A stretch of DNA of 64,000 bases, from assembly GCF_900103265.1 (NCBI RefSeq), contig NZ_FMWX01000003.1:1-64000 (forward strand), written 5' to 3'. Made by a program: the position numbers and the translations under genes. Within the stretch, counting starts at the first letter, position 1. Each line of letters begins with the position of its first letter. Source of the DNA: Sphingomonas sp. NFR15. GTDB lineage: Bacteria > Pseudomonadota > Alphaproteobacteria > Sphingomonadales > Sphingomonadaceae. Below are positions 19,721 to 30,849 of the stretch, piece after piece. The notes beneath the pieces are model-generated. The model did not search any database. It saw only the letters and a list, made by a program, of their open reading frames with translations, and was not told the origin of the DNA.

Positions 19721-22615
19721 ATGACCGAAGTGTTGCTGATCGCGGTCGTCGTGCTGGGGTTGATGGTCCGCAACCTGCTCATGCGCGTGCGCGCTCTGGA
19801 GACCGAGGTGCTCGACCTGCGGCGCGATGAGACGGCGCGCGAGCCCATGGTGGCGCCCGAGCATCGGGCCGGGCGCGCGTCCGCCCGCGTGCGGTTGCCC
19901 GAGGGGCCGATCAAGGTCGCGCCAACGGAGACGATCGCGCCACCGCTCCCCGAGGCCGCCGTGCCGCCCCCCGAATCCGTGCCGCCGCCGCGCCGTGCGC
20001 CCCAGCCGGCGCGGATCAGCTTCGAGAGCATTGTCGGCGGCAAGCTGCCGATCTGGATCGGCGGTGCGGCGCTGGTGCTGTCGGCGTTCTTCCTTGTGCG
20101 CTATTCGATCGAGAGCGGATTGCTCGGGCCGGCCGCGCGCACGTCGCTCGCCGGGCTGTTCGGCCTGTTGCTGATCGCGGGCAGCGAGGTTGCGCGCCGT
20201 CTGCCCGCCACCCGCGACGATCCGCGTGTCGGCCAGGTGCTGGCGGGTGCGGGCACCGCCAGCCTGTACGCGGCGCTGTATGTCGGCGCGGCCTTGTATC
20301 ACCTGATCGGCACCGCGCCGGCGTTCGCGCTGATGGCGGCGGTGACGCTGGCGGCGCTGGGCCTCGCGTTGCGGCATGGTTCGCCGACCGCGATCATGGC
20401 GCTGATCGGCGGCTTTGTCGCACCGTTGCTGGCGGGTTTGGGCGCTGGCGGGGTCGGGCCGCTGCTCGTGTATCTCGCGCTGTTGATCGCGGCCTTGTTC
20501 GGCCTGGCGATCCGGCGCGGCTGGGCGTGGCTGGCGCTGGCGGCGTGCGGCGGCGGCTTCGCTTGGGCGAACCTGCTGATCGCGATGATGCCGGGCGGGG
20601 CGCTTGCCGGTGTGGGCGGTTTCGTGCTGTTGCTCGCGGTCGGCGCGACGCTGGCGTTGCCGGGCGCCGGGGCATCCTCGCGGCGGCCGTGGCTGCGGCT
20701 CGTGCCGCTGGTCGCCGGGTTCGTGCAATTGCTGGTGCTGGCGCCGGCGCTCGATTTCTCCGGCCTGTCGTGGGGATTGTATCTGCTGCTGAGCGCGGCG
20801 GCGCTGTGGCTCGGCTGGCGCGATTCCAAACTGGCGCCCGGCGCGGGCGCCGCGCTCGCGCTGGTGTTGATGCTGCTCGCGGCGGCCTTGCTTCAGCCCG
20901 TGCATGGCGCAGCCGCGTGGGCGGCGGTGGCGATCACGGTGCTGTTCGCGGTGCCCGGCCATGTCTTGCTCCGGCAGAGCGCGCTTTGGGCGATGATCGC
21001 GGTCGGCGGAACCGCCGGACCGGCGCTGGTGAGCATCGTCTTCGCCCCGTCGCTGCTCGCGCCGGTGGTTTGGGGTGCGCTGCTGTTCGCGCTCGCGCTC
21101 GCTTGTGCCGCGATCAGTTGGCGCGCGCGCACCGCGGCGAATCCGCTCCTGCGGGTTTCGCCCGACCTCGTCGGCGGTGCGGCGGCGGCGGCTTTGCTCG
21201 CGGGCGTCGCGGCGGGGGAGGTGCTGCCCGATCCGTGGCGCTGGCCGGCGTGGCTCGCGATCGGCGTCGCGCTGGCGGGCTGGTCGAGGCGGGCGGGGGA
21301 CGCCGCGCTGGGCCGGCTCGCGATGGCGCCGGCGTTGGCGACCGCCGCCGCCGTCGTACTGACCAGCGACGCGGCGCGGGCGTATGTGGCGAGTGTCCTC
21401 ACGGCGGCACCGGCGCCGCCGGTCGCGGATCTGCTCGCGCTTGGGGTGTTGCCGGCGGGGATGATCGCGGCGACCGGTTGGCTGCTGACCGATCGGATCG
21501 GCCGCGCTCTGCTGGGCTGGATCGGCTTGGCGATCGGGCTGTCGCTGTTGCCGGCCGCCCTTCCCGCGCCGTGGCATGCGGCCGGACTCGGACTGGCCAC
21601 GGCACTCGTCATCGCAGCGCGGCTGCCGCTGCCGGGCGCGGGCGTGGCGGCCGGTGTCGCGACGCTGGCGTTCGCGTGGCATCCGCTCGCCGATCTGCTC
21701 CGGCTCGTCGGCTGGTCGATCCTCGGCGATCGTCTGCCGTTCCTGCTGCTCCCGCCGATCGCGACGATCCTGCGCGAGCTGACGCTGCCGGCCGCGCTGA
21801 TCGCGGGGGCGCTGGCGTGGCGGCGGCCGATCGCGCCCGCGTGGCGGCGGCGGGCGATCCTCGCGGTGGCGGCGGTCGGCATCGTCACGCTCTACGCGCT
21901 CGCCAAGCAGCCGCTCGCGATCGGCGATGCCGCGCGCTTCACGGCGCTCGGCATGGCGGAGCGGGTCGCCATCACACAGGCATTCCTGGCTGCGGCCTGG
22001 GCGATGCGGGCGCGGCAGCCCGTTTTGTCGCGGGCGCTGCTGGTGGTCGGGCTCGCGCGGTTCGTGTGGTTCGACCTGCTGATCCTCGATCCGGCGTTCG
22101 TGGCGCAGGCGGTGGGCGCGGTGCCGGTGTTCAATCTGGCGACGCTCGATGCCGCGCCGATCGCGGCGTGGCTGTGGCCGTGGCGGAACGATCGTCGCGG
22201 CCTGATCGCCTTGCTGGCGGCGGTGCTGGTCGCGGTGGCGGCGGCGGTCCGGCAGGCCGCGCATGGCACGATCCTGACCGGAGCGGTCGACCGCACGGAG
22301 ACCTGGCTCTATTCGGCGGCGCTGCTCGGGCTGGCGATCATGTGGCTGGGGATCGGCATTCGCGACCGCGCCGCCGACCTGCGCGTCGCGGGGCTGGCGC
22401 TGCTGACGGCGGTGACGCTGAAGGTGTTCCTGATCGACGCCGCCGCGCTCGAAGGGATTTTGCGCATCCTGTCGTTCATGGGGCTGGGCTTCGCGCTGAT
22501 CGGGATCGGCTGGGCATATCGCCGGCTCGTGGGGAGCGAGCCGGCGCAAACATCGCTAACGTCGTCTATGACGACAGCCGGTAGTGCGCCGCCAGCCGGT
22601 CCAGCGCGAGGGTGA
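19721..22615 (+). CDS. DUF2339 giant membrane protein
   Basis: A 964-residue inner-membrane protein. After an N-terminal hydrophobic segment (LLIAVVVLGLMVRNLLMRV) and a short coiled coil comes a Pro-rich linker, then the family hallmark KLPIWIGGAALVLSAFFLVRYSIESGLLGP near residues 107-136, followed by some 25 hydrophobic segments to the C-terminus. DUF2339 proteins have no established function. ATG 19721 is chosen because GGAGCGACG precedes it and the frame upstream is shadow. Its last 50 bases overlap the end of the convergent DUF6456 gene, which is unusual for a housekeeping pair. Confidence 0.85.
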   Translation: MTEVLLIAVVVLGLMVRNLLMRVRALETEVLDLRRDETAREPMVAPEHRAGRASARVRLPEGPIKVAPTETIAPPLPEAAVPPPESVPPPRRAPQPARISFESIVGGKLPIWIGGAALVLSAFFLVRYSIESGLLGPAARTSLAGLFGLLLIAGSEVARRLPATRDDPRVGQVLAGAGTASLYAALYVGAALYHLIGTAPAFALMAAVTLAALGLALRHGSPTAIMALIGGFVAPLLAGLGAGGVGPLLVYLALLIAALFGLAIRRGWAWLALAACGGGFAWANLLIAMMPGGALAGVGGFVLLLAVGATLALPGAGASSRRPWLRLVPLVAGFVQLLVLAPALDFSGLSWGLYLLLSAAALWLGWRDSKLAPGAGAALALVLMLLAAALLQPVHGAAAWAAVAITVLFAVPGHVLLRQSALWAMIAVGGTAGPALVSIVFAPSLLAPVVWGALLFALALACAAISWRARTAANPLLRVSPDLVGGAAAAALLAGVAAGEVLPDPWRWPAWLAIGVALAGWSRRAGDAALGRLAMAPALATAAAVVLTSDAARAYVASVLTAAPAPPVADLLALGVLPAGMIAATGWLLTDRIGRALLGWIGLAIGLSLLPAALPAPWHAAGLGLATALVIAARLPLPGAGVAAGVATLAFAWHPLADLLRLVGWSILGDRLPFLLLPPIATILRELTLPAALIAGALAWRRPIAPAWRRRAILAVAAVGIVTLYALAKQPLAIGDAARFTALGMAERVAITQAFLAAAWAMRARQPVLSRALLVVGLARFVWFDLLILDPAFVAQAVGAVPVFNLATLDAAPIAAWLWPWRNDRRGLIALLAAVLVAVAAAVRQAAHGTILTGAVDRTETWLYSAALLGLAIMWLGIGIRDRAADLRVAGLALLTAVTLKVFLIDAAALEGILRILSFMGLGFALIGIGWAYRRLVGSEPAQTSLTSSMTTAGSAPPAGPARG

Positions 22616-23033
22616 GGACGAGGCGGCCGGCGCGGGTCGGCCAGCCGAGCGCCTTCTCGGCGGCGGGGAGCGCTTCGCCGGCGCAGATGACGCGCCAGAG
22701 GATGTCGGAGAGCCCCGGCCCGGCCGCCGCGACCGCCGCGTCGAAGCGGCGCTTGGCGGCGATCCGCGCGGTTGTTGGATCGAGGCCGCCGGCCGCACCG
22801 CCATCGACGCGCGGCGCCCAGCGCATCGTGACGGCGGGCGCGAGCGCCGCCGTTTCGTAATCGTCGCGGAGCCGCTCGCCCGCCTCGAACTGGCGCGCAT
22901 CGACCAGCCCGCGCGCGCGCAGCCAGCCGAGCGGCGACTCGGCGACGTTGACGGTCACGCTGCGTCCGCGCCGGCTAACCGTCTCACTTCGCACGCCATC
23001 CGCGTCGATTGCCTGTTCCACCCGCTCACGCAT
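22566..23033 (-). CDS. DUF6456-domain protein
   Basis: A 155-residue soluble protein. The region SPLGWLRARGLVDARQFEAGERLRDDYE and the ending KALGWPTRAGRLVLTLALDRLAAHY match the DUF6456 pattern found in alphaproteobacteria, often near or fused to a helix-turn-helix regulator. The function is unknown. ATG 23033 is chosen because a perfect AGGAGG sits 7 bases upstream, one of the strongest ribosome sites in the window. It is divergent from an XRE regulator with an 88-base gap and shares its 3' end with DUF2339. Confidence 0.8.
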   Translation of the reverse strand: MRERVEQAIDADGVRSETVSRRGRSVTVNVAESPLGWLRARGLVDARQFEAGERLRDDYETAALAPAVTMRWAPRVDGGAAGGLDPTTARIAAKRRFDAAVAAAGPGLSDILWRVICAGEALPAAEKALGWPTRAGRLVLTLALDRLAAHYRLSS

Positions 23034-23097
23034 TGAAATTCCTCCTGAATACAATAGGAAGCGGGTGGCACGGCGATGCCGCTGTAGGACAGGGGAA

Positions 23098-23110
23098 AAC
23101 CAACGTGGTT
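23098..23110. promoter_or_regulatory. Small inverted repeat before XRE gene
   Basis: AACCA-ACG-TGGTT lies 12 bases before the XRE start, in the divergent gap with DUF6456. It is a possible operator for the regulator, but only five bases per arm. Confidence 0.3.
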
Positions 23111-23121
23111 CATTACACCCG

Positions 23122-23697
23122 ATGATAACCGCCATTCGCGAGGTTCGACGCGCCAAGGGGATGACGCTCGAGGATGTCGCGCGCGCGTGCTCGCCGGCCA
23201 CCACGGCGCAGACGATCGGACGGCTGGAGACGGGCACGCGCACCGTATCGGTCGCGTGGCTCAACCGGATCGCGGCGGCGCTCGGCGTGACGGCGGCGGA
23301 CCTCGTGCGCTTGCCCGACCGGGCCGACATTCCGGTCGCGGCGGTGATCGAGGCGGGCGGGGCGCACGCGCCGCGCCGCCCGGCGAGCGTCGTCGCGCCC
23401 GCCGCCGCGCCGGGGCTGATCGCGGTGACGGTGGCGGCCGGAATCGGCGATTACCGCGCGGGGGACGAGATCTGGTGCGAGCGGCTGGCGCCCGAGGCGT
23501 TCGCGACCGCGCTCAACCGCGACGTGCTGGTGCCGAAGCCGGCGGGGCGGTTCGTGTTCGGGCGGCTGATCGGGCAGGAGCGCGACGAGGAGGGTGCGCG
23601 GTTGCAGATCCTGCCGTTCGAGCCGCGCGCGCGCCCGCAGCTCGTGACGAACCCGCCGTGGATCGCGCGCGCGGTGCGGCTGTCGCGCGCGCTGTAG
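23122..23697 (+). CDS. XRE-family helix-turn-helix regulator
   Basis: A 191-residue protein. Residues 1-60 form a Cro/CI-type helix-turn-helix (REVRRAKGMTLEDVARACSP ... GRLETGTRTVSVAWLNRIAAALGV). The C-terminal part (DEIWCERLAPEAFATALNRDVL, RFVFGRLIGQE) resembles the sensor part of sphingomonad XRE proteins, distantly like a LexA/S24 fold, but without a clear Ser-Lys dyad. The divergent pairing with DUF6456 suggests joint regulation. ATG 23122 gives a start right at the HTH; no clear ribosome site. The target is unknown. Confidence 0.82.
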   Translation: MITAIREVRRAKGMTLEDVARACSPATTAQTIGRLETGTRTVSVAWLNRIAAALGVTAADLVRLPDRADIPVAAVIEAGGAHAPRRPASVVAPAAAPGLIAVTVAAGIGDYRAGDEIWCERLAPEAFATALNRDVLVPKPAGRFVFGRLIGQERDEEGARLQILPFEPRARPQLVTNPPWIARAVRLSRAL

Positions 23698-23732
23698 GAC
23701 GCGGGGCGCGGGTGATCGTGCGGGGACGGGAC

Positions 23733-23765
23733 GGGCCACCCGGCGGACGAACCGCCGGGTGGCCC
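23733..23765. terminator. Bidirectional terminator
   Basis: A perfect 14-base stem (gggccacccggcgg with its inverse) around a 5-base loop, located between the convergent XRE gene and ftsH. On the plus strand it is followed by ccaaaatctc and on the minus strand by gtcccgtcc, so the poly-T tract is poor but the stem is very strong. Confidence 0.7.
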
Positions 23766-23772
23766 CAAAATC

Positions 23773-25737
<1,965 letters not shown>

Positions 25738-25806
25738 GGATACGCTACCTTTCGAACGTCCAAGATAAGCAGCCTGATGTTAATGGCAATGGAACAGAGC
25801 CATTAC

Positions 25807-26778
25807 TTACGCCGATTGGTGTGATCGGCGTGGCGGGGCGGGGCCGAATCGCCAGATTTCGCGCGCCGGGGCGGCGAGGACGCGCCCCTGCGTCGCGCGT
25901 TTGCCCGATTCGAGCGATTCGAGCAGCGACTCGATATTGTCGGTGGCGGTCGCCGGGTCGATCGCGCGGAGCGCGCGCGCAGCGAGGCGGCGGCGAATCT
26001 CGCGCGGCAGGCCGGCGACGGTGACCGCCACCGCGCCGGGCGTTTCCGCCGCGCGCTGCGCCCAGAAGATTTCGGTGAGCGCGGCGAGCGCATCCTCGGC
26101 CTCGGCGGCGTGGGCGGCGGCGGCGGCGAGGCGGAGCGGATCGAGCCAGTCGATCGCGGCGAGCGTCGCGCGGACGCGGGCGCGTTCGAACACGGGATCG
26201 CGGTTGCTCGGATCATCGACGAACGGCACGGCGGCGGCGGCGGCGATCGCGCGCAGCTCGGCGCGCCGCCATCCGAGCAGCGGGCGGATGATCGGCGGGG
26301 CGCCCGGCTGGCGCGCGCGGATGCCGGCCAGCCCCGCCACGCCCGAGCCGCGCGCGGCGCGCATCAAGAAGGTCTCGGCCTGGTCGTCGGCGTGATGCGC
26401 GGTGAGCAGCGCGGCGCAGCCGGCCTGCGCGGCCCAGCGCAGCAGCAGCGCGTAGCGGCGCGCGCGCGCCCAGGCGTGGAGGTTGCCGGTGGCGGGGCGC
26501 GGCTCGGCGATGGCGAGCGTCGCATGGGGCACGCCGAGCGTGGCGCAATGCGCGGCGACCATCGCCGCCTCGTCGGCGCTCGCCGCGCGCAGCGCGTGAT
26601 CGACCGTCGCCGCCGTCACCCGGCCGGGAAACGCCGCCGCCGCGAGCGCGAGCATCCCCATGCTGTCCGGCCCGCCCGAGACCGCCAGCGCCAGCCGGCG
26701 CCCGCCGACCGGCGCGCCGAGCAGCCGTTCGCAATCCGCCCCGAACCGCGCGACCGGCGCCGGTTCGAGCGCGATCAC
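25807..26778 (-). CDS. tilS: tRNA(Ile)-lysidine synthase
   Basis: A 323-residue essential enzyme that converts C34 of the CAU-anticodon isoleucine tRNA to lysidine. The PP-loop LAVSGGPDSMGML is near residue 30, with TAHHADDQAETFLMR and DDPSNRDPVFERARVR as further TilS marks. The short form lacks a long C-terminal domain. Start: the frame is open back to an ATG at 26817 inside cpoB; GTG 26778 is preferred because it lies one base after the cpoB stop and begins next to the conserved part, but no ribosome site decides it. Confidence 0.9.
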   Translation of the reverse strand: MIALEPAPVARFGADCERLLGAPVGGRRLALAVSGGPDSMGMLALAAAAFPGRVTAATVDHALRAASADEAAMVAAHCATLGVPHATLAIAEPRPATGNLHAWARARRYALLLRWAAQAGCAALLTAHHADDQAETFLMRAARGSGVAGLAGIRARQPGAPPIIRPLLGWRRAELRAIAAAAAVPFVDDPSNRDPVFERARVRATLAAIDWLDPLRLAAAAAHAAEAEDALAALTEIFWAQRAAETPGAVAVTVAGLPREIRRRLAARALRAIDPATATDNIESLLESLESGKRATQGRVLAAPAREIWRFGPAPPRRSHQSA

Positions 26779-26779
26779 A

Positions 26780-27757
26780 TCACGCGCATTTCGATTGCGC
26801 CTTGGCGCGCGTGACATCGCCCTTCATCGCGTCGCTGAGCTTGGCGCCATAGACATCCTCGAGCTCGCGATAGACCTTGCAGACATCCGCCGCGGGCTTG
26901 CCGAGCCGGACCAGCGACTGGCCGAGATAATAGAGGCTGTCGGGCGCGCGCTCGCCATCGGGCCATTTCTTGTAATTGTCGTAGAAGGCGAGGCTGGCGA
27001 GGCTCGGCTTGCCGTCTTCGAGATAGGAGCGGCCGAGCAGGTTCTGCGCGTAGCTCGCGCGCTTGTGCTTGGGGTAGGTGGCGGTGACGAGCTTGAACTG
27101 CGCCTCGGCCTCCGGGTACATTTTCGCCTGCCACAGCCGGTAGCCGTAGAGATAGGCGTCCTCGGCCGCGTCGCCCGTTTTTGGGCGCTCGATCGCGGCG
27201 AGCTGCTTCTGGCGCGCGGGATCGGTGGTGGGGGGCGCGCCGTCGTCGGCCTCGGCGGTCTTGCCCGGGCGCGCGGCGGGCTGCTTGACGCCGGCGCCGG
27301 GCTTGCTGCCGGCGCGGGGCGGCGGCGTGTCGGACGTGTCGGCGATCGGCGCGGGCGAACCGGCGCCCGCAGCGGCATCCTCGAGCGCCTTGATGCGCGC
27401 GTCGGTGCTGCGCTTATAGGCGTTGAACGCATCCTCGAGCACCTGTGTGCGGTGCTGCGTCGTCTCGATCTGGCCGGTGATGCCGGTCAACTGGCTCTCG
27501 AGCGCGTTGACGCGCGCGGTGAGATCGGACAGCGGGCTGCCCGACGGGCTGCCGGGGATATCCTCGGGCGCGGCGGGTTTGATCTCGGGTTCGAGATATT
27601 GGCCGGCGCCGCCCGGAAAGACCTTGCGCTGGACCGCGCGCATCTCGCTTTCGAGCTTGCCGACGCGGCTCTCGACCGCCGAGGCCTGGCCGAACGCCGG
27701 GGCCGCCGCGCACGCGCCGCCCGCCAGCAGAACCCAGGCCAAAATCCGTCTACGCAT
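26780..27757 (-). CDS. cpoB: Cell division coordinator CpoB (YbgF)
   Basis: A 325-residue periplasmic protein of the Tol-Pal system. It has a signal peptide (MRRRILAWVLLAGGACAAAPAFG), an N-terminal coiled coil (SRVGKLESEMRAVQRKV; TARVNALESQLTGITGQIE), a Pro/Ala-rich linker, and C-terminal TPR repeats beginning DAYLYGYRLWQAKMYPEAEAQFKLV. CpoB links outer-membrane constriction with septal peptidoglycan synthesis. ATG 27757 is chosen for GAGG with 7-base spacing; an ATG two codons earlier (27763) is also possible. No tol or pal genes are in the window. Confidence 0.92.
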   Translation of the reverse strand: MRRRILAWVLLAGGACAAAPAFGQASAVESRVGKLESEMRAVQRKVFPGGAGQYLEPEIKPAAPEDIPGSPSGSPLSDLTARVNALESQLTGITGQIETTQHRTQVLEDAFNAYKRSTDARIKALEDAAAGAGSPAPIADTSDTPPPRAGSKPGAGVKQPAARPGKTAEADDGAPPTTDPARQKQLAAIERPKTGDAAEDAYLYGYRLWQAKMYPEAEAQFKLVTATYPKHKRASYAQNLLGRSYLEDGKPSLASLAFYDNYKKWPDGERAPDSLYYLGQSLVRLGKPAADVCKVYRELEDVYGAKLSDAMKGDVTRAKAQSKCA

Positions 27758-27822
27758 TCCCATCCCTCGCAAGTCCGCTGCCGCTCGCTATAGCTCTAAG
27801 CCACGCCGCCTGTCGCCAGCCT

Positions 27823-28773
27823 TTACGGAGCCGGCGTCGCGGCGGGTGCCGGCGGTGCCGATGCGGGCGCGGCGATGTTGAGCGCCGCCGCGTTCGCTTC
27901 CGCCGCGCTCTCGCGGTGGCGCGGGGTCGCGCGCGGGGCGGGCCGGGCGGCGGGGCTGGCGGCGGCGAGCGGGGTCGCGGCCGCCACCGGCGCGGCGGCG
28001 GTGCCGCGCGCGAGCAGCGCCGTGGCGCTGATCGGCACGTCCTTGATCGGAACCCTGCCGTCGCCCAGCGCGGGCACCGCGCTGCCGTTGACGGTGACGG
28101 TGAGCTTGTCGGGGCGGCCGACGTTGATCATCAGCCCGGCCCGGTCCTGCGGCACCGCATAGCTGTCGCCGGGCTTCAGCGTGTTCTCATAGACCGTGCC
28201 GTCACGGTCGTAGATGCGCAGCCACACGTCGTCCTTGGCGGTGAGCGTGACTTGGCCGCCGGCCGGCACGGGCGCCGGCGTCGCCGGGGCCTCGGGCACG
28301 GCGGTCTGCGCGGCGGTGTCGGTCGCGGCGGCGGGCGCGGCGCTGTCGCCGCGGAACCAGGTGGTGCCGAACCACAGCCCGGCGGCGATCAGCAGCAGCA
28401 GCGCGAGCGCGACGCCGACCACCGCGACGAGCCCGCTCGGCTCGCGCTTGGGCTCGTCGGGTTCGTAGGCGACATATTCGGTGCGGCGCACCGCGGGCTG
28501 GTGCGTGTTCTGCGCGCGGACATCGCGCGCGATCGCGACCTCGTCGGCGCCGACCGCGCGCGCATAGGCCTTGGCGAAGCCGACCGAATAGGTGATCGAG
28601 GGGAGCGCGGCGTAATTGCCGTCCTCGATCGCCTGAAGCTGGCGCAGCGGCACGCGGGTGCGCGCGGCGACCTCGTCGAGCGAGAGGCCCTGCGCCTCGC
28701 GGGCTTCGCGCAAACGCTCTCCGGGGGTGCGGGGGAGCGGCTTGGCCGGTTCCACCGGTTCGGCGTCGGTCAT
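27823..28773 (-). CDS. RodZ-like helix-turn-helix/DUF4115 membrane protein
   Basis: A 316-residue bitopic protein with the RodZ layout: cytoplasmic HTH_25 at about 15-80 (GERLREAREAQGLSLDEVAARTRVPLRQLQAIEDG), one transmembrane helix at about 112-132 (LVAVVGVALALLLLIAAGLWF), and a periplasmic DUF4115 beta domain (DVWLRIYDRDGTVYENTL) before an Ala/Pro-rich tail. RodZ connects MreB to the cell-wall machinery in rods. ATG 28773 follows GGAGACTGTGA. It precedes cpoB on the same strand. Whether it is the only RodZ is unknown. Confidence 0.87.
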   Translation of the reverse strand: MTDAEPVEPAKPLPRTPGERLREAREAQGLSLDEVAARTRVPLRQLQAIEDGNYAALPSITYSVGFAKAYARAVGADEVAIARDVRAQNTHQPAVRRTEYVAYEPDEPKREPSGLVAVVGVALALLLLIAAGLWFGTTWFRGDSAAPAAATDTAAQTAVPEAPATPAPVPAGGQVTLTAKDDVWLRIYDRDGTVYENTLKPGDSYAVPQDRAGLMINVGRPDKLTVTVNGSAVPALGDGRVPIKDVPISATALLARGTAAAPVAAATPLAAASPAARPAPRATPRHRESAAEANAAALNIAAPASAPPAPAATPAP

Positions 28774-28897
28774 TCACAGTCTCCGGCGCAGGCGGTTGCA
28801 ACCTTGATTACCCTGCGCGTAACGATCCGCCTGTTGCACCAGCGCACGCGCCAGCGCAACGGGCCGAACGTCGTAGCGAGGCGTTTCAGCGACGCGG

Positions 28898-30724
28898 TTA
28901 TTCGGCGGCGAGCGCTTCCTCGGCGCGTTCCTGCGCCTGCCGGTTCCACATCTCGGCATAGAGGCCGTCGCGGCGCAGCAGTTCGGCGTGGGTGCCGCGT
29001 TCCTTGACCTCGCCCGCCTCGAGCACGACGATCTCGTCGGCGTGGACCACGGTGGAGAGGCGGTGCGCGATGACGATGGTGGTGCGCCCGCGTTCGATCG
29101 CCTGGAGCGTGTCGAGGATTTCGCCCTCGGTGCGGCTGTCGAGCGCGGAGGTGGCCTCGTCGAGGATCAGGATCGGCGGATCCTTGAGCAGGGTGCGCGC
29201 GATCGCGACGCGCTGCTTCTCGCCGCCCGAAAGCTTGAGCCCGCGCTCGCCGACGCGCGTTTCATAGCCCTGCGGCTGGCGTTCGATGAAGCCCGCGATC
29301 GCGGCGCCGCGCGCGGCGGCCTCGATCTCGGTCTCGCTCGCGCCTTCGCGACCGTAAGCGATGTTGTAGCCGATCGTGTCGTTGAATAGCACCGTATCCT
29401 GGGGGACGATGCCGATCGCGGCGCGCAGGCTCGCCTGCGTCACCTGCGCGATATCCTGCCCGTCGATGGTGATGCGGCCGCCGGTGAGATCGTAGAACCG
29501 GTACATCAGCCGCGCGAGCGTCGACTTGCCGGCGCCCGACGGGCCGACCACGGCGAGCGTGGTGCCGGCTGGAATGTCGAGATCGACGCCCTTGAGGATC
29601 GGCTGGCCCGCATCATAGCCGAAGCGCACGTTCTCGAAGCGGACATGCCCGCGCGCCACCGCCAGCGGCGGCGCGCCCCGGGGATCGATCACCTCGCTCG
29701 GCGTGTCGACCAGATCGAACATCGCGCCCATGTCGAGCACGCCCTGGCGGATCGTGCGATACACCATGCCGAGCAGATCGAGCGGGCGGAACAACTGGCT
29801 GAGCAGCGTCGACACCAGCACGACGTTGCCGGCGGTGAAGCGGCCCTGGCTCCAGCCGATCACGACGAGCAGCATGCCCCCCGCCATCATCAGATTGGTG
29901 ATCGCGGCTTGGCCGACGTTGAGCCAGGCCAGCGAATTCTCCGATTTGACCGCCGCATTGGCATAGAGCGCCATCGCCCGGTCGTAGCGCTTCGCCTCGC
30001 GTTCCTCGGCGCCGAAATATTTGACCGTTTCGAAGTTGAGCAGCGAATCGACCGCATGCGCGACCGCGCCGGTATCGAGATCGTTCATCCGCGTGCGCAG
30101 CGCGGCGCGCCAATCGGTGACGGCGCGGGTGAACCAGATATAGACGCCGACCATCACCAAAGTGCCGGCGACCAGCCACACTCCGAACTTGGTCCAGAAG
30201 ATGCCGATCACGAGCGCGAGTTCGAGGACGGTCGGCGCGATGTTGAACAGCAGGAAATAGAGCATCGTGTCGATGCTCTTGGTGCCGCGCTCGACCACCT
30301 TGGTGACCGCGCCGGTGCGGCGTTCGAGGTGGAAGCGCAGGCTGAGCTGGTGGAGATGGCGGAACACCGTCGCCGCCAGCCGCCGCGTGGCATCCTGCCC
30401 GACGCGCTCGAACACCGCGTTGCGCAGGTTGTCGAACACCACCGAGCCGAAACGCGCGGCGGCATAGCCGACGACCATCAGGCAGACGAGCGTGGTGAGA
30501 TCGGGCGCGGGGCGGTGCCCGGCCATGCCGTCGATCGCGCCTTGCAGCGCGAACGGCGCGCCATAGACCTGGACCAGCTTGGACGCGATGACGAGCAGCA
30601 TCGCCGCGACGATGCGCAGCTTCAGCGCGGGCGCGCCGGCGGGCCATAGATAGGGCAGGAAGCGGCGCAGCGTCGGCAGCAGCGGGCGCTCGCGCGCGTC
30701 GGAGGTGAAGGTTTCGGGAGGCAT
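28898..30724 (-). CDS. Atm1-type ABC exporter (fused permease and ATPase)
   Basis: A 608-residue half-transporter acting as a homodimer: six-helix ABC membrane domain (about 30-320) and a C-terminal nucleotide-binding domain with Walker A GPSGAGKS, signature LSGGEKQ, and Walker B ILILDEATSAL. Length, the LDTGAVAHAVDSLLNFETVKYFGAEE stretch and MYRTIRQGVLDMGAMFDL place it in the Atm1/HMT1 (ABCB7-like) branch. NaAtm1 from Novosphingobium exports glutathione-linked compounds and metals, so a similar glutathione conjugate role is likely. ATG 30724 used. Single gene on its strand. Confidence 0.9.
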   Translation of the reverse strand: MPPETFTSDARERPLLPTLRRFLPYLWPAGAPALKLRIVAAMLLVIASKLVQVYGAPFALQGAIDGMAGHRPAPDLTTLVCLMVVGYAAARFGSVVFDNLRNAVFERVGQDATRRLAATVFRHLHQLSLRFHLERRTGAVTKVVERGTKSIDTMLYFLLFNIAPTVLELALVIGIFWTKFGVWLVAGTLVMVGVYIWFTRAVTDWRAALRTRMNDLDTGAVAHAVDSLLNFETVKYFGAEEREAKRYDRAMALYANAAVKSENSLAWLNVGQAAITNLMMAGGMLLVVIGWSQGRFTAGNVVLVSTLLSQLFRPLDLLGMVYRTIRQGVLDMGAMFDLVDTPSEVIDPRGAPPLAVARGHVRFENVRFGYDAGQPILKGVDLDIPAGTTLAVVGPSGAGKSTLARLMYRFYDLTGGRITIDGQDIAQVTQASLRAAIGIVPQDTVLFNDTIGYNIAYGREGASETEIEAAARGAAIAGFIERQPQGYETRVGERGLKLSGGEKQRVAIARTLLKDPPILILDEATSALDSRTEGEILDTLQAIERGRTTIVIAHRLSTVVHADEIVVLEAGEVKERGTHAELLRRDGLYAEMWNRQAQERAEEALAAE

Positions 30725-30849
30725 CGTGACCGAATGTAGGCGTGGTCAAGCCGTATCGGAAGCGTCTCATGGAACCAGCGGCCCGCCCGGTCGCTTTACC
30801 TCCTGATGGCGGGCCGGCGAGACCGCCCCCAAGCGAACCGGAGGCGTTC

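Noticed and set aside
19628..22549. 973-codon open frame antisense to DUF2339
   Set aside because: Composition is almost only Arg, Gln, Pro and His; typical shadow of a GC-rich membrane protein gene.
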